From Jaltomata sinuosa (Eukaryota > Streptophyta > Magnoliopsida > Solanales > Solanaceae), in assembly GCA_003996215.1 (NCBI GenBank), contig QJPP01007518.1, forward strand, positions 1,106,926-1,170,925: DNA of 64,000 bases. Direction: 5' to 3'. Position 1 is the first letter of the stretch. Every line of letters starts with the position of its first letter. The translations under genes were made by a program, and so were the position numbers. Under the pieces are notes generated by a model. The model saw only the letters and a list, made by a program, of their open reading frames with translations. It was not told where the DNA came from and did no database searches. Shown here piece after piece: positions 1-12,193 of this stretch.

Positions 1-84
1 GATTCATTACAATTCTTGATGTACATGATGTTGAGCTCAATATTACATCGTTCACGCTCCAAATGTCCAACCATAGATGTGCGA

Positions 85-245
85 CAATGCAAGGGGTGTT
101 GAAGTTCCACATCGATCGTGGGAGAGCAAATTGGTCTCCTAATATATATATTATTTTGGGTGATCTTCACCTCAAAAATTAACTTTTGGAGTTGAGTTAG
201 ATCCAAAGTCTATTTTAGGAACGGAGTTAGCATATAACATGTGTG
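85..245. repeat. Possible LTR-retrotransposon end (remnant)
   Basis: The stretch with a 'gttgaagttccacatcgat' start and 'gggtgatcttcacctc' further on resembles the end of LTRs common in plants. No coding domain, matching second LTR or target duplication is visible. The assignment rests on remembered pattern only. Confidence 0.3.
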
Positions 246-299
246 TTCGGCAAAATTCAATAATTTCGATCTAAATCTTGTATTGTGTTAAATCTCTCC

Positions 300-1838
300 C
301 TCTTCTCTCTCTCTCTCTATATATATATATTCAAAACCTAATTAACTGACATTTGGAGCCGTATCAAAACCTATAAAGTTTAAATTCTGGCAATGCTTCT
401 GATCTATTTTTTCAACAAAAAAGAAAGTGTCAGTTAGGTTACGTTAGGGGTTGCTTAAAAAAATGACAACCTATATATAAAAGGAAAGACATAATCATAA
501 AGTGACATGTATGTTGTAATACCTAAGCAAATCTCCTATATATGCCATGGGACATTAGTGTACTATATAGTTATGATATTCATATGATGTTAGCTAAGTT
601 GTGGGGGGAATTGCCAACTCATTGATAGAGACAATGGAAACTTCACCTATTTAATGACATTTGCTGTGACGCCATAACCAACAACACCTACTTTACCCTT
701 TCTTTCATTTCATTGGTTTATATATTCATTTCTCCTTCTATTTAATGACATTTATTTGTGAAACAAGGATAAACGTGTGAGGTCTTTTAAGACGGGCTGA
801 TGAGGGCGGGTCAAGCAAAATTGACAGACTTCTAACTGGATCGAGGTGCGTATGACATCTTAGATGAATTTCACATCGGAATGAAAGAGAAGAATCAAGT
901 TATGATACTTTTCAAATTAAAAGAAAAAAATCATTCTTTATGATACTTATATTTTCAAAGCTCAATGTAACGTAGGCCGAAAAAATAAATTCTTACGAAT
1001 CATAAGCGCAAAATGAATTACACGCACCATGGACTTATGATGTGACCAAAAACTTTTGGACTAGACACAAAATTCGAGGGGTGAGTATGAACTTAATTTT
1101 TGCGCACATTTAGTCCATTTTGGGGAAAAAAAATTGAGGACTCTTCAAACAATGAGGACGAATATAAGATAATTTGATAATACAAAGGTATAAATGAACC
1201 AAAAGTTTAGTCGTGGGCGAAAGTGAGAAATTTCAGAGAGTAAAAGGGTAAATTTGAACTTTCACCTTTTATCTACCGTAGAACAATGTACTTATCTTAA
1301 GTCACGGTGTAATTAATTAATTTAATATTTAAATAAATAAAATTTTATGATAGATAAAATAACAACATATTCAGTGTAATACTGTAATCCCATAATTACA
1401 AAATAGATAAAAATGAAAATTTATTGAATTAAGGTAGAATCACATATAATTCCAAAGTAGATCGAATAACCAAGTTAATTAATCTTTATGAGATAAGGTG
1501 CTCTTAGGTTGTACTTGTTGATGATTGTCAATGGTAATTTCACAATGTTACCAAAAAATCGAGTTTATTAATATAAGTATTTAAGAATATATGTAAATAA
1601 CAATAGTTTAATTCATTGTATTCTAAATGTTAAAATAAATAAAAACATATAGTATATAATTTAATTGTATAACCAAAATTTAGAAGAAAATCCAAATAAA
1701 AATATTATGGGGCACAAAAATAGACAGTTAAAAGTATAAACAATGCACATGGCTTTCGTAGGTCGTACGTTGTTTTCTTGTTGACAATTCCATATAATTA
1801 TCTAAGGGTGTTTAGTGGTTGTCTAACATCGACATATT
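300..1838. other. AT-rich intergenic stretch, no gene seen
   Basis: No coding exon, RNA gene or recognisable element was found. A short CT/TA microsatellite lies near 300-330. The rest is AT-rich sequence with short homopolymer runs. Confidence 0.5.
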
Positions 1839-2035
1839 CAGTGGCGGAACCAAAATTTTCACTAAAAAGTTTTAAAATATGAAGAAATACACACACGAGT
1901 TAGTCGAAAACGACCAACATCTACTATATAATATACATAAAAAATAATTTTAATCATATATCAATTTTCCGTCGAAGCGGTTTGCATGAACCCTTAGCCC
2001 CAAACTAAATCTTCCCCTGGATTCATTATGTACTA
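1839..2035 (+). repeat. Dispersed 'cagtggcggaacc' element
   Basis: It starts with cagtggcggaacc and ends with a stretch like 'aacccttagccccaaacta'. The same family is seen in the opposite orientation at about 43805-43980, which ends with ctccgccactg. A related start (ggggcggagcc) occurs near 62163. This is a very common non-coding Solanaceae repeat; its class is not clear from the sequence. Confidence 0.5.
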
Positions 2036-2699
2036 GTCCTTATTTTGATAAATATTTTAAAATATTTGATTATTAGGATACGAAAATATGTACCGTAAAT
2101 ACTATACCATGTATGGTTACAATAGTACTTTAATTTTGTGCAAACCAAAATTGCACTAACATACTCCAATTCTTGCAAGTCCAACATTACTCTTTCACTT
2201 TATTTGAACATGCAATTCACCACAAGACAATCTAAACTTTTGGGTCCACATAAAGTTCTTGTTTTTGTATTAAAGCATAGCTTGAATTTTTCTCCTATGA
2301 GGCACTGTACGACAGAGTCGGAGTCAAGATTTGAAATTTAAGGATTTTACACTTGTCATTAAATTCATAGCTTGTCATAGTTATTGAATTAGCAATTAAA
2401 TATTTATATAGCTTATCAAGATTTGATATTTGGTTATCAATCAGTATTGGTCCAAACCATGAATTGCGGAATTATGTTTTTTCTACAAATACACCATACT
2501 TTACTAAACATTGACTGCAATTTCTAAAATATAAAATACATGTTTCAAAAGAATGAAAAGGAATCTAACTTAAAATGTTTTTCTTTTTGGTTTTTATACT
2601 TCTAAATATTAGGAATATAATTGTACAAAATTTATCTTGTAATTGGTCAGGATGGGTCTCGTAAAGCGCAAACAATTGAGAATTTAGTAATTATCCAAC

Positions 2700-2885
2700 G
2701 GTTCGAATTAAGATAGAAGGTTAGTAGATAGGAGTGCGCACATACTAGTAGGTAGAAGTGCATTGTCTTGTTGCCTTTACTAGTACCGTAGAACTACTCT
2801 TATCGTTTCTTGTTTTTTGATTTTTATTACTATCTATTATTTCGTATAATTCGATTATCGTATTATTTTGTTATAGTGCTGTTAA
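2700..2885 (+). mobile_element. LINE 3' end remnant
   Basis: It shares an ordered set of words with the tail of the LINE at 25517-25650: 'aggttagtag', 'actagtag', and 'gattatcgtattattttgtt'. This indicates a 5'-truncated LINE copy of the same lineage. No coding part remains. Confidence 0.5.
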
Positions 2886-3129
2886 TCTACTATTTATCAT
2901 TTCGGAAACAACCTCTCTACTTTTTTTAGGGCACAATGGATAAGGAATCGGAAATGTCAGACAAAGTAGACAAATAATTTTCAACACTTGAAAAAGAGTT
3001 GGTGAGAGTTTAAATTTGGAAATTTTCGTGGAAGTACTACATTTAAGAAATGAGCTTTCCTTCATGGATAGTTGTTGGTTATTATTTTTTTGAAAAAAGA
3101 CGTGAAAGTTTTAAAAAAATTCCGATTTC

Positions 3130-3280
3130 TTTTTCATAAGTTCATAACTGTGGTGTCTGAGTCAGCTTGTGCACACCTCGACGAATTTCACGGGATACCT
3201 ATCACCTACAAGTAACAGATATCTCCGTCCACCAAGAGTAGGACAGATGAGAAGAAATCCCTGAGCATTTTTGTCAAAAG
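3130..3280 (-). mobile_element. tRNA-type SINE fragment, copy 1 of 3
   Basis: It shares 'gtggtgtctg', 'cacacctcgac', 'gggatacct' and 'gagaagaaatc' in the same order and spacing as the copies at 9084-9250 and 32438-32590. By comparison with the copy in ZNG1 intron 1, which keeps a B-box on the minus strand, all three are read as minus-strand SINEs. Confidence 0.55.
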
Positions 3281-3813
3281 AGATATAATTGAGAACTTCA
3301 CGAGCACACCTTCAAATACTTGAATTTCGAATTTATTTTCACAGTTTTTGCTCCAAAAACTCAATAATGAAATATCATTGAAGAAATTTAAGTATTTGCA
3401 GATGAAGTTAAAAAAATCTCCAAGCAACATTGAATACCAAAGTGATACCTCTAACTTGCCTGTAGCTGGACTTTCTTCAACAGAAGTACTTGAAACATTT
3501 TCAACTTACATATACAAAATTAACAAAGCTTCGAATGAGCATAGTAAACTTCCAAATACACATCATTGGTTGTGATAAAGAGGGTGCAGTTAGATTATGC
3601 AGTGCATCGAATAGCCACCCGTTGGGATCTCTACTTGCTGTATCTGGAATTTCTTAGCACGACATCCAAGCAAGATTTTGTCATGGTGAGAAGGAGAAAC
3701 ACCAAGTCAATCACCGAGGTAAATCAAACAGTGATTGATGATGAAGGTAGAGAATTCTTGGTGTAGTTTTCCATCTTAACAACAGAAAATAAGATTGATC
3801 GGATTCTATTGAG

Positions 3814-6800
3814 TCAATCAGTTCCAGCAACACAAGTATGTAATGAGTCCAAAAGGATCTGTTCATCCAGAAATCGACCTGTAAAAGAAGGAAAACTTTA
3901 AAGGAGGAACCAGTTATAAATCAACTTCATAGTTTGAATTGTGCTTACCTATGAATACTATTTTGTTCATCTGAATCTCTTCATTTCTCCATTTGCGACT
4001 TGGAACAATTTCGTATATTTCTCGCACACCCTGCCAGATGCAATAGTAAACATGTTAGGACAAAGAAAACACAAACCATAGACACCAAGAATCAATGTTG
4101 TACGTCTATATAGAATGAGATTGCACTGTAATGCTATTACAATGCTTCTTTTCTAATTTCCAGAAACCCCGAGAAATAAAGTAGAGCTGAAGTAACATAA
4201 TGGCGACAGACATTTCTGTGCAACAAAAAATTGTTACCATCAACTTAGTTGTGTACTTAGCATGTGACAATTTAGAGGATCAACGGGATATGGTACTATT
4301 TGGTGGCAGGAGCACCGAGCAATATAGATAATCGAAGAATTGTCTGCTGCTCCAAAAGAACAAATAAAGTTGGAAACAACCCTTTCACTTCTTTTTCTGT
4401 TACTAAAACTGACCTTGTTTTAAAAAAGTTTCCATCAAAAGAACTAAAACAGTTGTGTGATCCCTTCTCTCAATGATGCTTGCAGAAATCTTTGAAAACA
4501 CAAACAGGAAAAGTACAAACATTGCTTCACTAAATAGCTTTAGGTGCTACTTCATATAACTTGTAAAGTTGCATTACTAAAGATATTGACACACATTTGC
4601 ATTGTGGAGATGTCTTTAGAAATATTATTCCACATCTGCATAGCAGACATGGGGAATGAAGAAGACAAGTGGAATGCTGAATGCACTTTAGCAGAATCTT
4701 TCTCTGATTTGTACATCCTGGTTATCAATAAAATCTGTAGAATTGCTGATTGTAGTGATGGTAGAAGCTGGGAATTTTCAGTTCAGGAGAACTTTTACGA
4801 TTGGGAAATTGAAAGAGTCAGATTACTATCATCAGTTGCAGAAGATAATATACTAGATAACTTGCAGAAAGATTTGTTTTACTGGATTGCAAAGGAGGTT
4901 GGGATATTTTCTGAAATCCTTTTATAATCTGTTGATGAAGAAAATTAGCAGAGATGACAGTGACTGGCCATGGAAAATGATTTGGAAGCCCAAGGCTCCA
5001 AGTAAATTGTTTGCTTTGGTTGGACTGCAACATATGAGGCTTGTTTTACGCAGGAAAATTTGCAAAGAGGTTTTTTTTTCATTTATGCAGCTGGTGCTAT
5101 TTCTGTAAATATAATGAAGAGACAGTGAATCTTTACTACTGCACTGCAAATTTGTTTGGTGAAATATTATTACAAGATTACAGCTTGTGGAGATAAAAGT
5201 TGTCTTTATCATAGGATTTCTTACCTGTAAAGTGTGGAGTTCATCCGAGTTTCTGACTCTTAAAATTCCCTTGCAACGATAAACATCCATGCCATACTTT
5301 CTATCCCAAAGGAGCTCCTCAAGCCATATACGAACCTATTGCCAAAAAACCAAATGAGGACTTTATTGATCCAAGATAGTAAATAGCCAACTTTTGTGCA
5401 CAAAATTATGGTAAAACCACAACCAGAGCATAAAAGAGATAATAATATGGCTACAAGAAATGGTTTTGAGGTGCACTGATCTTCATAGATTTATTATAGC
5501 ACGTACTAGACCACCCAAAGGAAGAAAAGTTCTTTAGAGAATGGAAAACGATATCAGGGGGCTCTGCAGCAGCTTAGAAAGTACATATACTAGCATCCCT
5601 TTCAAAAATTTACCTTATCAAGATCAATCTGCTGTGTATCACAGATGCACAATGTTCTGACTTCACTATCATGAAGGCCTTTAGTAGTTAGAGATTTGTT
5701 CTCTTCTAACAATGCTTCCAGATGAGCAGCATGCTAAAAAAAGATCCAAAATAATGGAAGATTAAATAGCTCTCCGTCTGCTGATTAACTATATCTGAAC
5801 TTTGTGTATAAGGATCATTGCTTACAGTAGGATCATATGCCTGGCAGTTTAATATCTTTGACAAATCAACTTGGCAACGCACAGAATGAATAATATTAGC
5901 AAGGGAATTAACATCACGTATTTCCTTCTCCAGTTCCTCTAGCACCGCTCTCGAGTCATCTTGAGAAATTAGATCAACCTTGTTAAGAATGATAACATCC
6001 TACACCCAACAGTTAACAAATAAGAGTTAGACATGATTTGATTTCATAATCCGGACCTACTGTATAAAGTACAATCCTAATTAGCATCTATAAGAACGGG
6101 AAAACAACCGCTAGAAAGTCGACAAAAGATTGAAAGCCTAATTCGAAACCTGAGATGATTGAATGGAGAAACTAACATATCAATTACCGCAAATGCTATT
6201 TGTAAATAAGCTTCAGGAAATGAAGAGGAGTCAGGATTTGGTTTTAGCTGATACCGAAGGTTCTTTGCATCAACAACCTGTCACAGAAGCAAAACCAATT
6301 AAAACCCAAAATCATGCAAAACTGGAAAACAAAAATAACAAGGACTTAAGAAGAGCAACCAGTTGCATATGAAGTTAATCATATAAGAGTACGGAATAAG
6401 TATGCAAATGAAGTTAATAAGTAATTCCTAAAATACACATCTAACCAGAAAAATAATTTTTAATCAAAAGATCTAAGAGCGAACCATAGTTCTACAAATT
6501 CTAAACGGCTTCACTTCGCAGATAATATTCTTTTCTCCATGCACAGAATAGTGAGGAAAAATAAAGAAAATCCTGAAAACTCTATCAAATAAGTTTTAAA
6601 TCATTATAACACAACTCACAGTAATAATGGAGTCAAGCCTAACATCTGATTCCAGCTGATCATCCAACCAAAGCACAGATGCAAGAGGTGCAGGATTTGC
6701 CAAACCAGTTGTCTCTAGCAATATATGGTCAAGTCTACAAACAAACAAAATAACTGCTCAGCATTAGATTTGAATAAGGTGAAATACTTTGGCAAGGAAT

Positions 6801-9683
6801 TACAGAATTTCATTGTCTTGCTCCAAACTTAACAAGGAAGGATTACTCAAAGAACGCACTTGTAAAAACAGATCACATTCACTAAAATTCTTCTTTCCTT
6901 TACTGCATATTGTTCCCCACCCACCCACCACCCCCAAAAAGAAACAAAGAAAAACAAATTGGATCTTTCTCATTTCTTCTCTTTCTGCCATCCGAAACAT
7001 TCTTTTGTTCTTATGCATTTCCTCGCCTGTCCTTGGGCACAGCGCTCAGGAATTCAAACATTAAATCCCCTTAGAGATACTAATACTTCAAACACCCACT
7101 AGAAAACTTAGAGAAAGAAGAAAAAGGTATCAAGTATTTACACACAAAGACAATCCAATCAGATTCACATAGCATCTATGTTGCTCGGACACTCCAAAAA
7201 TGTTGCCACACCCATGTTGGATCATCCAAAAATGCAGAGATTTTGAAGGATCCGACACACACCCGATGGCATCTTTGAAGAGCAACATAGCATAGCATTT
7301 GTTCTAATCTGATTTCCTTATAGAACTAAGGTTTCATAACAGAACAAAGGTTTCATAACAGAACAAAGTTATGCAGACCAAATCCCCTAAGCCCAATTCC
7401 CCAAAGAAAATCAAATTCAAACTAATGGGAGCTCCAAGTATATGTGTACAACCATCACCTTCCTTAAGCAGCCCACGGCCCCAAAGCATCAAAAAGATTT
7501 CATTTTGAAGTAAAAACATAAAAACAGTGACAAAATAATGGCAAATACAGTGTGAACTCATCTGCCCTGTCCATGGTGAGCACTTGTACAAGGCATTTGT
7601 GTTAAAGGCATATTGCCAGACAGATTAGTCAAGGTGCAGAATCCCGTAGTAATATGTAAAATTACAGGTTAGTTGGTGCTTATTGAAATATGGAATGCTT
7701 TATCTTAGCCAGAATGGTATTTTTTGTGCTACAAGCATGTTGCTTTATTCCTTTTTCATTGGCAGTGTACGCTAGCTTGCGCACCTTAACCAATCCAACG
7801 GGACAGCTTGTCCAACCCACAAGCACATGTTGCAAGAAGTAATCCTGTCCATTAAGGCTGGGGCAGACTGGCCTTACAATTTTAGTTTGGAATCCAACCT
7901 GGGATGTCCAGGTTGTTATCCATGCCTCAAGACAACAGGTTGATGGTTGTTACGTATCGTTTCATAATGTAGAGTATTATACGGTATTGTCGATGAATAT
8001 AGTATTTGGATAGATTGTATAATTTCTTGTTGTTTCGTAATGCCATGTGCCGGCAATATGAAGAATAAACTTTTCGGTACGGGGCAGACTTATAAAAAGA
8101 AAAAGTAGGGCAAATGATAAAATAGGATTATTGAATAATAACTAAGAGCAAGATGAAGAAAGAAAAGAAGATAAAGACGTGATCACACTAAATTGTTCAT
8201 TACATACAATGAAACTTTTCATCGTTACATACGACGGATTTAACAATGCGATACATAAAATTTAAATAATAATCAAAACAAACATTGTATTTAAAAGGAC
8301 AATACAATAACAACCATCCAAACAAGCTCTTAATCAACACCACCGCAATATTAAAAAAACATGACGAAGCAAGATCCTCTAACCTCTCTTTTCTCTGAAC
8401 AAGCTGCTCCAATGCTTGAACCAAACTATGCTTCACAGTACAGCAAATACACCCATTTGCAAGCTCTACCCATTCCTCCACAAGCCCACCTTCTTCCCCT
8501 TCATTTATCATTGCTCTCTCAATTCCTAACTCCTCCCCAAACTCATTCAGTATCACTGCTATTTTCTTCCCATGTTGCACTTTCAATATATAATTGATCA
8601 ACTAACAACAACAACAACAAAATCAGTCAAACCTCATTATAACAGTCATTCATTACAACAACATTTCACTATAACCACCTGATTTTCTCCAGAACCGATT
8701 TTTCATAATATATTTTACTTCTCTATAACAACATTCTACCTATAACAACAATGATATTCATTATAGCGGTACACTCTTTATAAAATTACCCCTCTATAAC
8801 AACCATTTTCAAATATCGTAATAATATTTTATAAGAAATATATTATGTAAGAAATAAAATATTAAAATATTTATAGTAATCATTATTAGTGTCATGCATA
8901 TAGGAAATTCGGGATAAAAGATACAATTTTTACGAAAAATTAGTTTCAAGTGTGAATATATAAAAGGAAAAAAATTGTATTTAAATGGTGTCATCAGCTA
9001 TGGTCATAGCTTAATGAGGAAAGACTAGTGGTATTTTCCTTTTCTATATTCATGCTCTTTCAATCTTTCTATTTTTTATAACCGTGGTGTCTGGACCAGC
9101 TTGCGCACACCTCGACTAATCCCACGAGATACCTGTCACCTTCCACCAGCAACAGGTACCGGGTAACTCTATCCACCAAGGCTAGAACATATGAGAAGAA
9201 ATCACCTAGTGTTTTTGTCACTGCTAGGAATTGAACCCGAACTAATTAACAAATACATTCCTTCTTTTTTTTGTTGTACAAAATCATTAAACTAATTTTT
9301 ATGCATACTTTTGTTTATAACAACTAAATAAGATTAAAATGATCGTATACATATATAACAACACCTCACTATGGCACACATGAAATGTTCAGATAAACGC
9401 TGTCACTATAGAGAGGTTTGACTGTACTACGCGTCAATCACAAACTAGTTAACATAACTAATTAACTGAATAAGAATAACAATTAACAACATAAGAGAGG
9501 AGAAGTAGAAATTACGGTGGATTTTCCGGAACCAAGATAACCGGTGATGACGGTAACGCCAACCGGAGGAAGCTCTGAGGTTTCCGTCAGTTGATTAGAG
9601 ATAACGGCGTCGTTGATTTCGACGGCGAGTGGCGGTTCTTCGTCGGAATCCTCCATGCTCAGCTCCTTCACTCGATTTTCCAT
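3814..9683 (-). CDS. ZNG1: ZNG1/CobW-type zinc-chaperone GTPase (COG0523)
   Basis: G3E-family GTPase predicted to load zinc onto client metalloproteins in the cytosol; in animals the client is methionine aminopeptidase 1. Coding exons on the minus strand: 9516-9683, 8384-8601, 6620-6734, 6188-6277, 5826-5999, 5614-5733, 5225-5335, 3949-4030, 3814-3878. All introns are GT-AG and the reading phase is kept, giving 380 aa, close to the roughly 375 aa of the Arabidopsis homologue. Visible motifs are Walker A GYLGSGKST (residues 48-56), the metal-binding GCICC (106-110), ETTGL (136-140), and the guanine-specificity NKVD (203-206). The C-terminal domain carries VYRCKG and ends about 20 residues after a KIVFIG strand. 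No transit peptide is evident, so a cytosolic location is inferred. The ATG at 9683 is the first in frame, followed by an acidic leader. Introns 1, 2 and 7 hold transposons, but all splice sites are intact. The symbol is given by family, not by a named species gene. Confidence 0.93.
4540..5115 (+). mobile_element. LINE reverse-transcriptase C-terminal fragment in ZNG1 intron 7
   Basis: The plus-strand translation contains ENFYDWEIERV, then WPWKMIWKPKAPSKLFAL. These are typical of the region between reverse transcriptase and the zinc-binding tail in plant L1-type LINEs. The reading frame switches near 4900, so it is broken. It is antisense to the host gene and lies wholly within intron 7 (4031-5224). 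The tail runs to about 110 bases from the exon 7 donor. Confidence 0.7.
7176..7290. mobile_element. hAT-type MITE (115 bp) in ZNG1 intron 2
   Basis: The ends are inverted copies: CTATGTTGCTC on the left and GCAACATAG on the right, with further pairing inside. Both sides are flanked by the identical 8-bp word CATAGCAT (7168-7175 and 7291-7298), the target-duplication length expected for hAT elements. It is a very common Solanaceae family, non-coding and without a visible effect on the splice sites. Confidence 0.85.
8624..9424. mobile_element. Pogo/Emigrant-like MITE in ZNG1 intron 1, carrying a SINE
   Basis: The left end is CAGTCAAACCTC and the right end is the inverted GAGGTTTGACTG. Inside are many 'tataacaac' words. 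A CAGT start with an 'aaacctct' core resembles the pogo-type Emigrant MITEs, which duplicate TA; the left flank here is AT and the right flank TA, so the duplication is imperfect. The SINE at 9084-9250 sits inside it. The left end lies only about 20 bases from the exon 2 acceptor at 8602-8603. Confidence 0.7.
9084..9250 (-). mobile_element. tRNA-derived SINE, copy 2 of 3
   Basis: On the minus strand the unit begins with gggttcaattcct, a good match to the pol III B-box (GGTTCRANTCC). It ends in the sequence complementary to 'ggtgtctggaccagcttgcg', followed by an A/T tail. It is nested inside the pogo-like MITE, so it is the younger of the two insertions. Confidence 0.65.
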
Positions 9684-9869
9684 ATTTTTTTTTCTACTTG
9701 GAAAAAGAATTCAAGTGTAAAGGCCTAAATGGGCTCTATATTATTGGGCCAAATGTAAAGGGCCATAATGGACCTTTTTTTAGTAGTTTTTGTTGGAAGT
9801 GGAGTGGCCCATTTCCAAGTGACAGGTTTCTATTTTCTTTGGGTTTCTTACGAAAATGTACCACTGCGG

Positions 9870-10025
9870 AAAAAAAATTCAGAAAAAATAATCGTATATG
9901 TACTGAATGTGTATTTTAATGTATATGTAATATAAAGACCGTGTATAAATCGTGTATATATGATTTATAACTATGTATCAGAGATGTACATAAATTCATA
10001 TATACTATCTATACAATACTTATAC
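9870..10025. repeat. Degenerate GTATA-rich array
   Basis: Words such as gtatatgta, tgtgtataa and cgtgtatat recur without a fixed period. This is low-complexity sequence upstream of the ZNG1-like gene. No element ends are seen. Confidence 0.45.
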
Positions 10026-10317
10026 ATTGCAGCAAGAGAAAATTATGGAAGGTGAGAAAGAAAGAAAAACAAAGAGAAAAGAAGCAACATGCACTTTAAA
10101 TACAATAACAAAAGCCGAGTGACCATTTCTTGTAATTATTTTTGGTTGAATGGTCATTTTCCGTAAATAAGTTTGGTCGAATGACCACGTTTTATAGTAA
10201 AAAACAAGTGGACTATTTTTTGTTAAGAAATTTAAACTCAATAGACATTTTGTCTATTTTTTATTTATTTATTTATGATAATAGAGAAATTATGATACTT
10301 TCGTTTTTTTTTCTCAC

Positions 10318-10405
10318 CCCACCCTCCAGGAGGATGAATAGTGTGACTTGAACCTTTATCCTATCAATTGACGGTGAAAATGCTCAACCACTTGAGCAAG
10401 TTTCA
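10318..10405 (-). mobile_element. tRNA-like SINE head
   Basis: On the minus strand it reads 'gctcaagtggttgagca' (A-box-like), then about 30 bases later 'aggttcaagtc' (B-box-like). The spacing fits a tRNA-derived SINE. No complete tail is defined, and it is not a functional tRNA gene. Confidence 0.5.
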
Positions 10406-10599
10406 CTTGTCGATACTTCCGTTTCGATTCATGTGTTATTGTTGATTGTATTATGTGTAAGATTTTTTTTTTGTTTAAAAAAGAGAAGTCTTTTTGAACA
10501 TATGGAAGACACTTGAGTAGGGAAGAAGATGGAAGGGGCTCCAACTATATGGGATAAGTTTGCACATAACTGACATACATATGGTAATCTACAAGTAAA

Positions 10600-10920
10600 A
10601 TAGTAACATTTTTGTCACTCAATTATGGGTAAATTTTTATTTTAATCCTGGTGATTAACTCATTATATTTAATTTTCGATTAATTAAAATATGAACTTTT
10701 GATCGTTTGATGTACGAAAAATATGTTATATATAGACTTTTTTCAGAAGTACATTATCCTCAAATATGGAGTAATTTTACAAGTTTAACATAACACATGA
10801 GTAATTGAACTGTGGAACTTAATACTTCAGAAAATTTTGTGATTATACACGAGCAAATGGATCAAATATACACATTTTAAGTAATTGAAAGTTAAATGTG
10901 TTTATTGAGATGCAAACATT
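10600..10920 (+). repeat. Unnamed dispersed repeat, copy 1 of 3 (internally deleted)
   Basis: It shares 'ctcaattatgggtaaattt', 'cattatatttaatttt', 'tttgatc.tttgatgta', 'aagtacattaccctcaaat' and 'gatcaaatatac' in order with 16190-16720 and 18495-19215. It lacks the middle block found in the other two. No coding potential was seen. Confidence 0.6.
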
Positions 10921-10999
10921 AGTTTTTTTTTCCCTTTTGGGAAATGCAGACTCTTTTTCTCTTTCCTTCATAACTCCATAACGGTTTCTTCGGAGACAA

Positions 11000-11400
11000 A
11001 AAGATGGGAGCTCCTATTTGTTCTTTTTCTTTACATCTTCATAATCATTTACGACTCTCATCCTTTGAGCTTTCTAATGTTTCTTCGGACTAACTCCACT
11101 ACTAATGTTCAGACTAACTCCACTACTCATGGAGTTAGTCCGAAGAAGTTAGTCCGAAGAAACCTTAGAGAGCTCAAAGGATGAGAGCCGTAAATGATTA
11201 TGGAGTCGTGTAGAGAAAGAGCAAATAGGAGCTCCACCTTTTTGCTCCGTTGATGATTCGAACCCGCAACTTTGAGTTGGAGGTGGAGGATGCTTACCAT
11301 CTGAGCAACCACCTCTGTGTGTCCGAAGAAACCTTGATTAAGTTGTGAAGGAAAAGAGAAAAAGCGCAAAAAAAAATTGTATTTCCCAAACGGAAAAAAT
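11000..11400 (-). mobile_element. SINE with an inverted partner
   Basis: On the minus strand, 11320 downward reads 'gttgctcagatggtaagca' (A-box) and then 'gcgggttcgaatc' (B-box) at about 11268-11256, followed by 'gagcaaaaaggtgg.gctcc'. The flanks 10975-11100 and 11130-11220 are inverted copies of each other around 'actaactccactact', so transcripts could fold into a hairpin. Related heads occur at 15640-15715, 17150-17247 and 17590-17690 (minus), and at 16905-16990, 17530-17605 and 19420-19500 (plus). Confidence 0.6.
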
Positions 11401-11469
11401 CTTCCCCGTGAAGTTATTTTCTTTATGTTATTTATTTTTATTCCTCTAATAAAAAAAAATTAATGTGAA

Positions 11470-11560
11470 CTTTTAAACTTCCTAATTAATAGGAAGATCT
11501 TGTATGAGCATGAACTTATGCAATTTTAAAACTTCCTAATTAATAGGAAGGATAGCCTGT
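11470..11560. repeat. Repeated near-palindrome cttcctaattaataggaag
   Basis: The 19-base word occurs twice here (about 11488 and 11529). The same word recurs near 17402 and 17870, and a variant lies near 15848. Each copy sits at a fixed place beside a SINE copy, so it belongs to the same dispersed repeat unit. Confidence 0.6.
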
Positions 11561-11679
11561 AAAGCAGTCGTTATATATATTCTCCATTAATGTAGTGTAG
11601 GTATTTTAAAAGGTGACTTTTATGCCTTTTAAAATATCAACAAACAACAATATACCCAGTAAAATTCATAAATGGAGTT

Positions 11680-11765
11680 TGGGGGAGGTAGAATGTACGT
11701 AGACCTTACCACTACCTCGTGAAAGTAGAGAGACTGTTTTCGAAAGATCTTTGGCTCAAGTACTG
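11680..11765 (+). repeat. SINE-like 'ggtagaatgtacgtagacctta' block
   Basis: The words 'gtagaatgtacg', 'accttac.actacct', 'gtagagagactgttttcga' match the block repeated at 15912-15990 and the units of the tandem array at 41694-42192. This is a common Solanaceae SINE-like tail. No pol III boxes are visible in this copy. Confidence 0.5.
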
Positions 11766-12118
11766 AAAATGCAAATAGTCCTATGCTACATACTTAGGCT
11801 CAATTGCAGAAAATGCAAAACCAAGCACTAGTACTAAGGTTCATAACAGAGTAGCTAATGAGGCAGAGTTTACTAAAATTCCAACAAAAAATGATATAAA
11901 GGCAAGAAAGACACTTAATATGGTTTTAATACTCTGTTCATTGAACATTTGCTTAGCCAGCCATATTTTATTTTGATGATCTCATTATAATCAGTCTCCA
12001 CATATTGTTTACTTTTATTAGCTAAACTAATAGTTTGAATAATTATAGAATTTTTATTCTAATCACGTGTTTGTAGGGATAATGATTAAATCTTATTTAT
12101 ATCTATATCCCTTTAAAT

Positions 12119-12122
<4 letters not shown>

Positions 12123-12191
<69 letters not shown>
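12123..12191. repeat. (TA)n microsatellite
   Basis: About 34 uninterrupted TA units lie in AT-rich intergenic sequence. Confidence 0.95.

Positions 12192-12193
<2 letters not shown>

Noticed and set aside
3348..3766. Two plus-strand ORFs of 66-75 codons just past the ZNG1 3' end
   Set aside because: No recognisable domain, and a SINE fragment lies immediately upstream; most likely chance.
4544..4927. 127-codon ORF as a new gene
   Set aside because: Its conserved part is LINE reverse-transcriptase tail, it lies in an intron, and the family frame shifts inside it.
8361..8597. Plus-strand ORF of 78 codons
   Set aside because: It is antisense to ZNG1 exon 2, whose frame matches a known family with the GCICC motif.
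11245..11325. Possible tRNA gene (A- and B-box present)
   Set aside because: No cloverleaf with acceptor pairing can be drawn, and similar heads recur with SINE tails, so it is a SINE.
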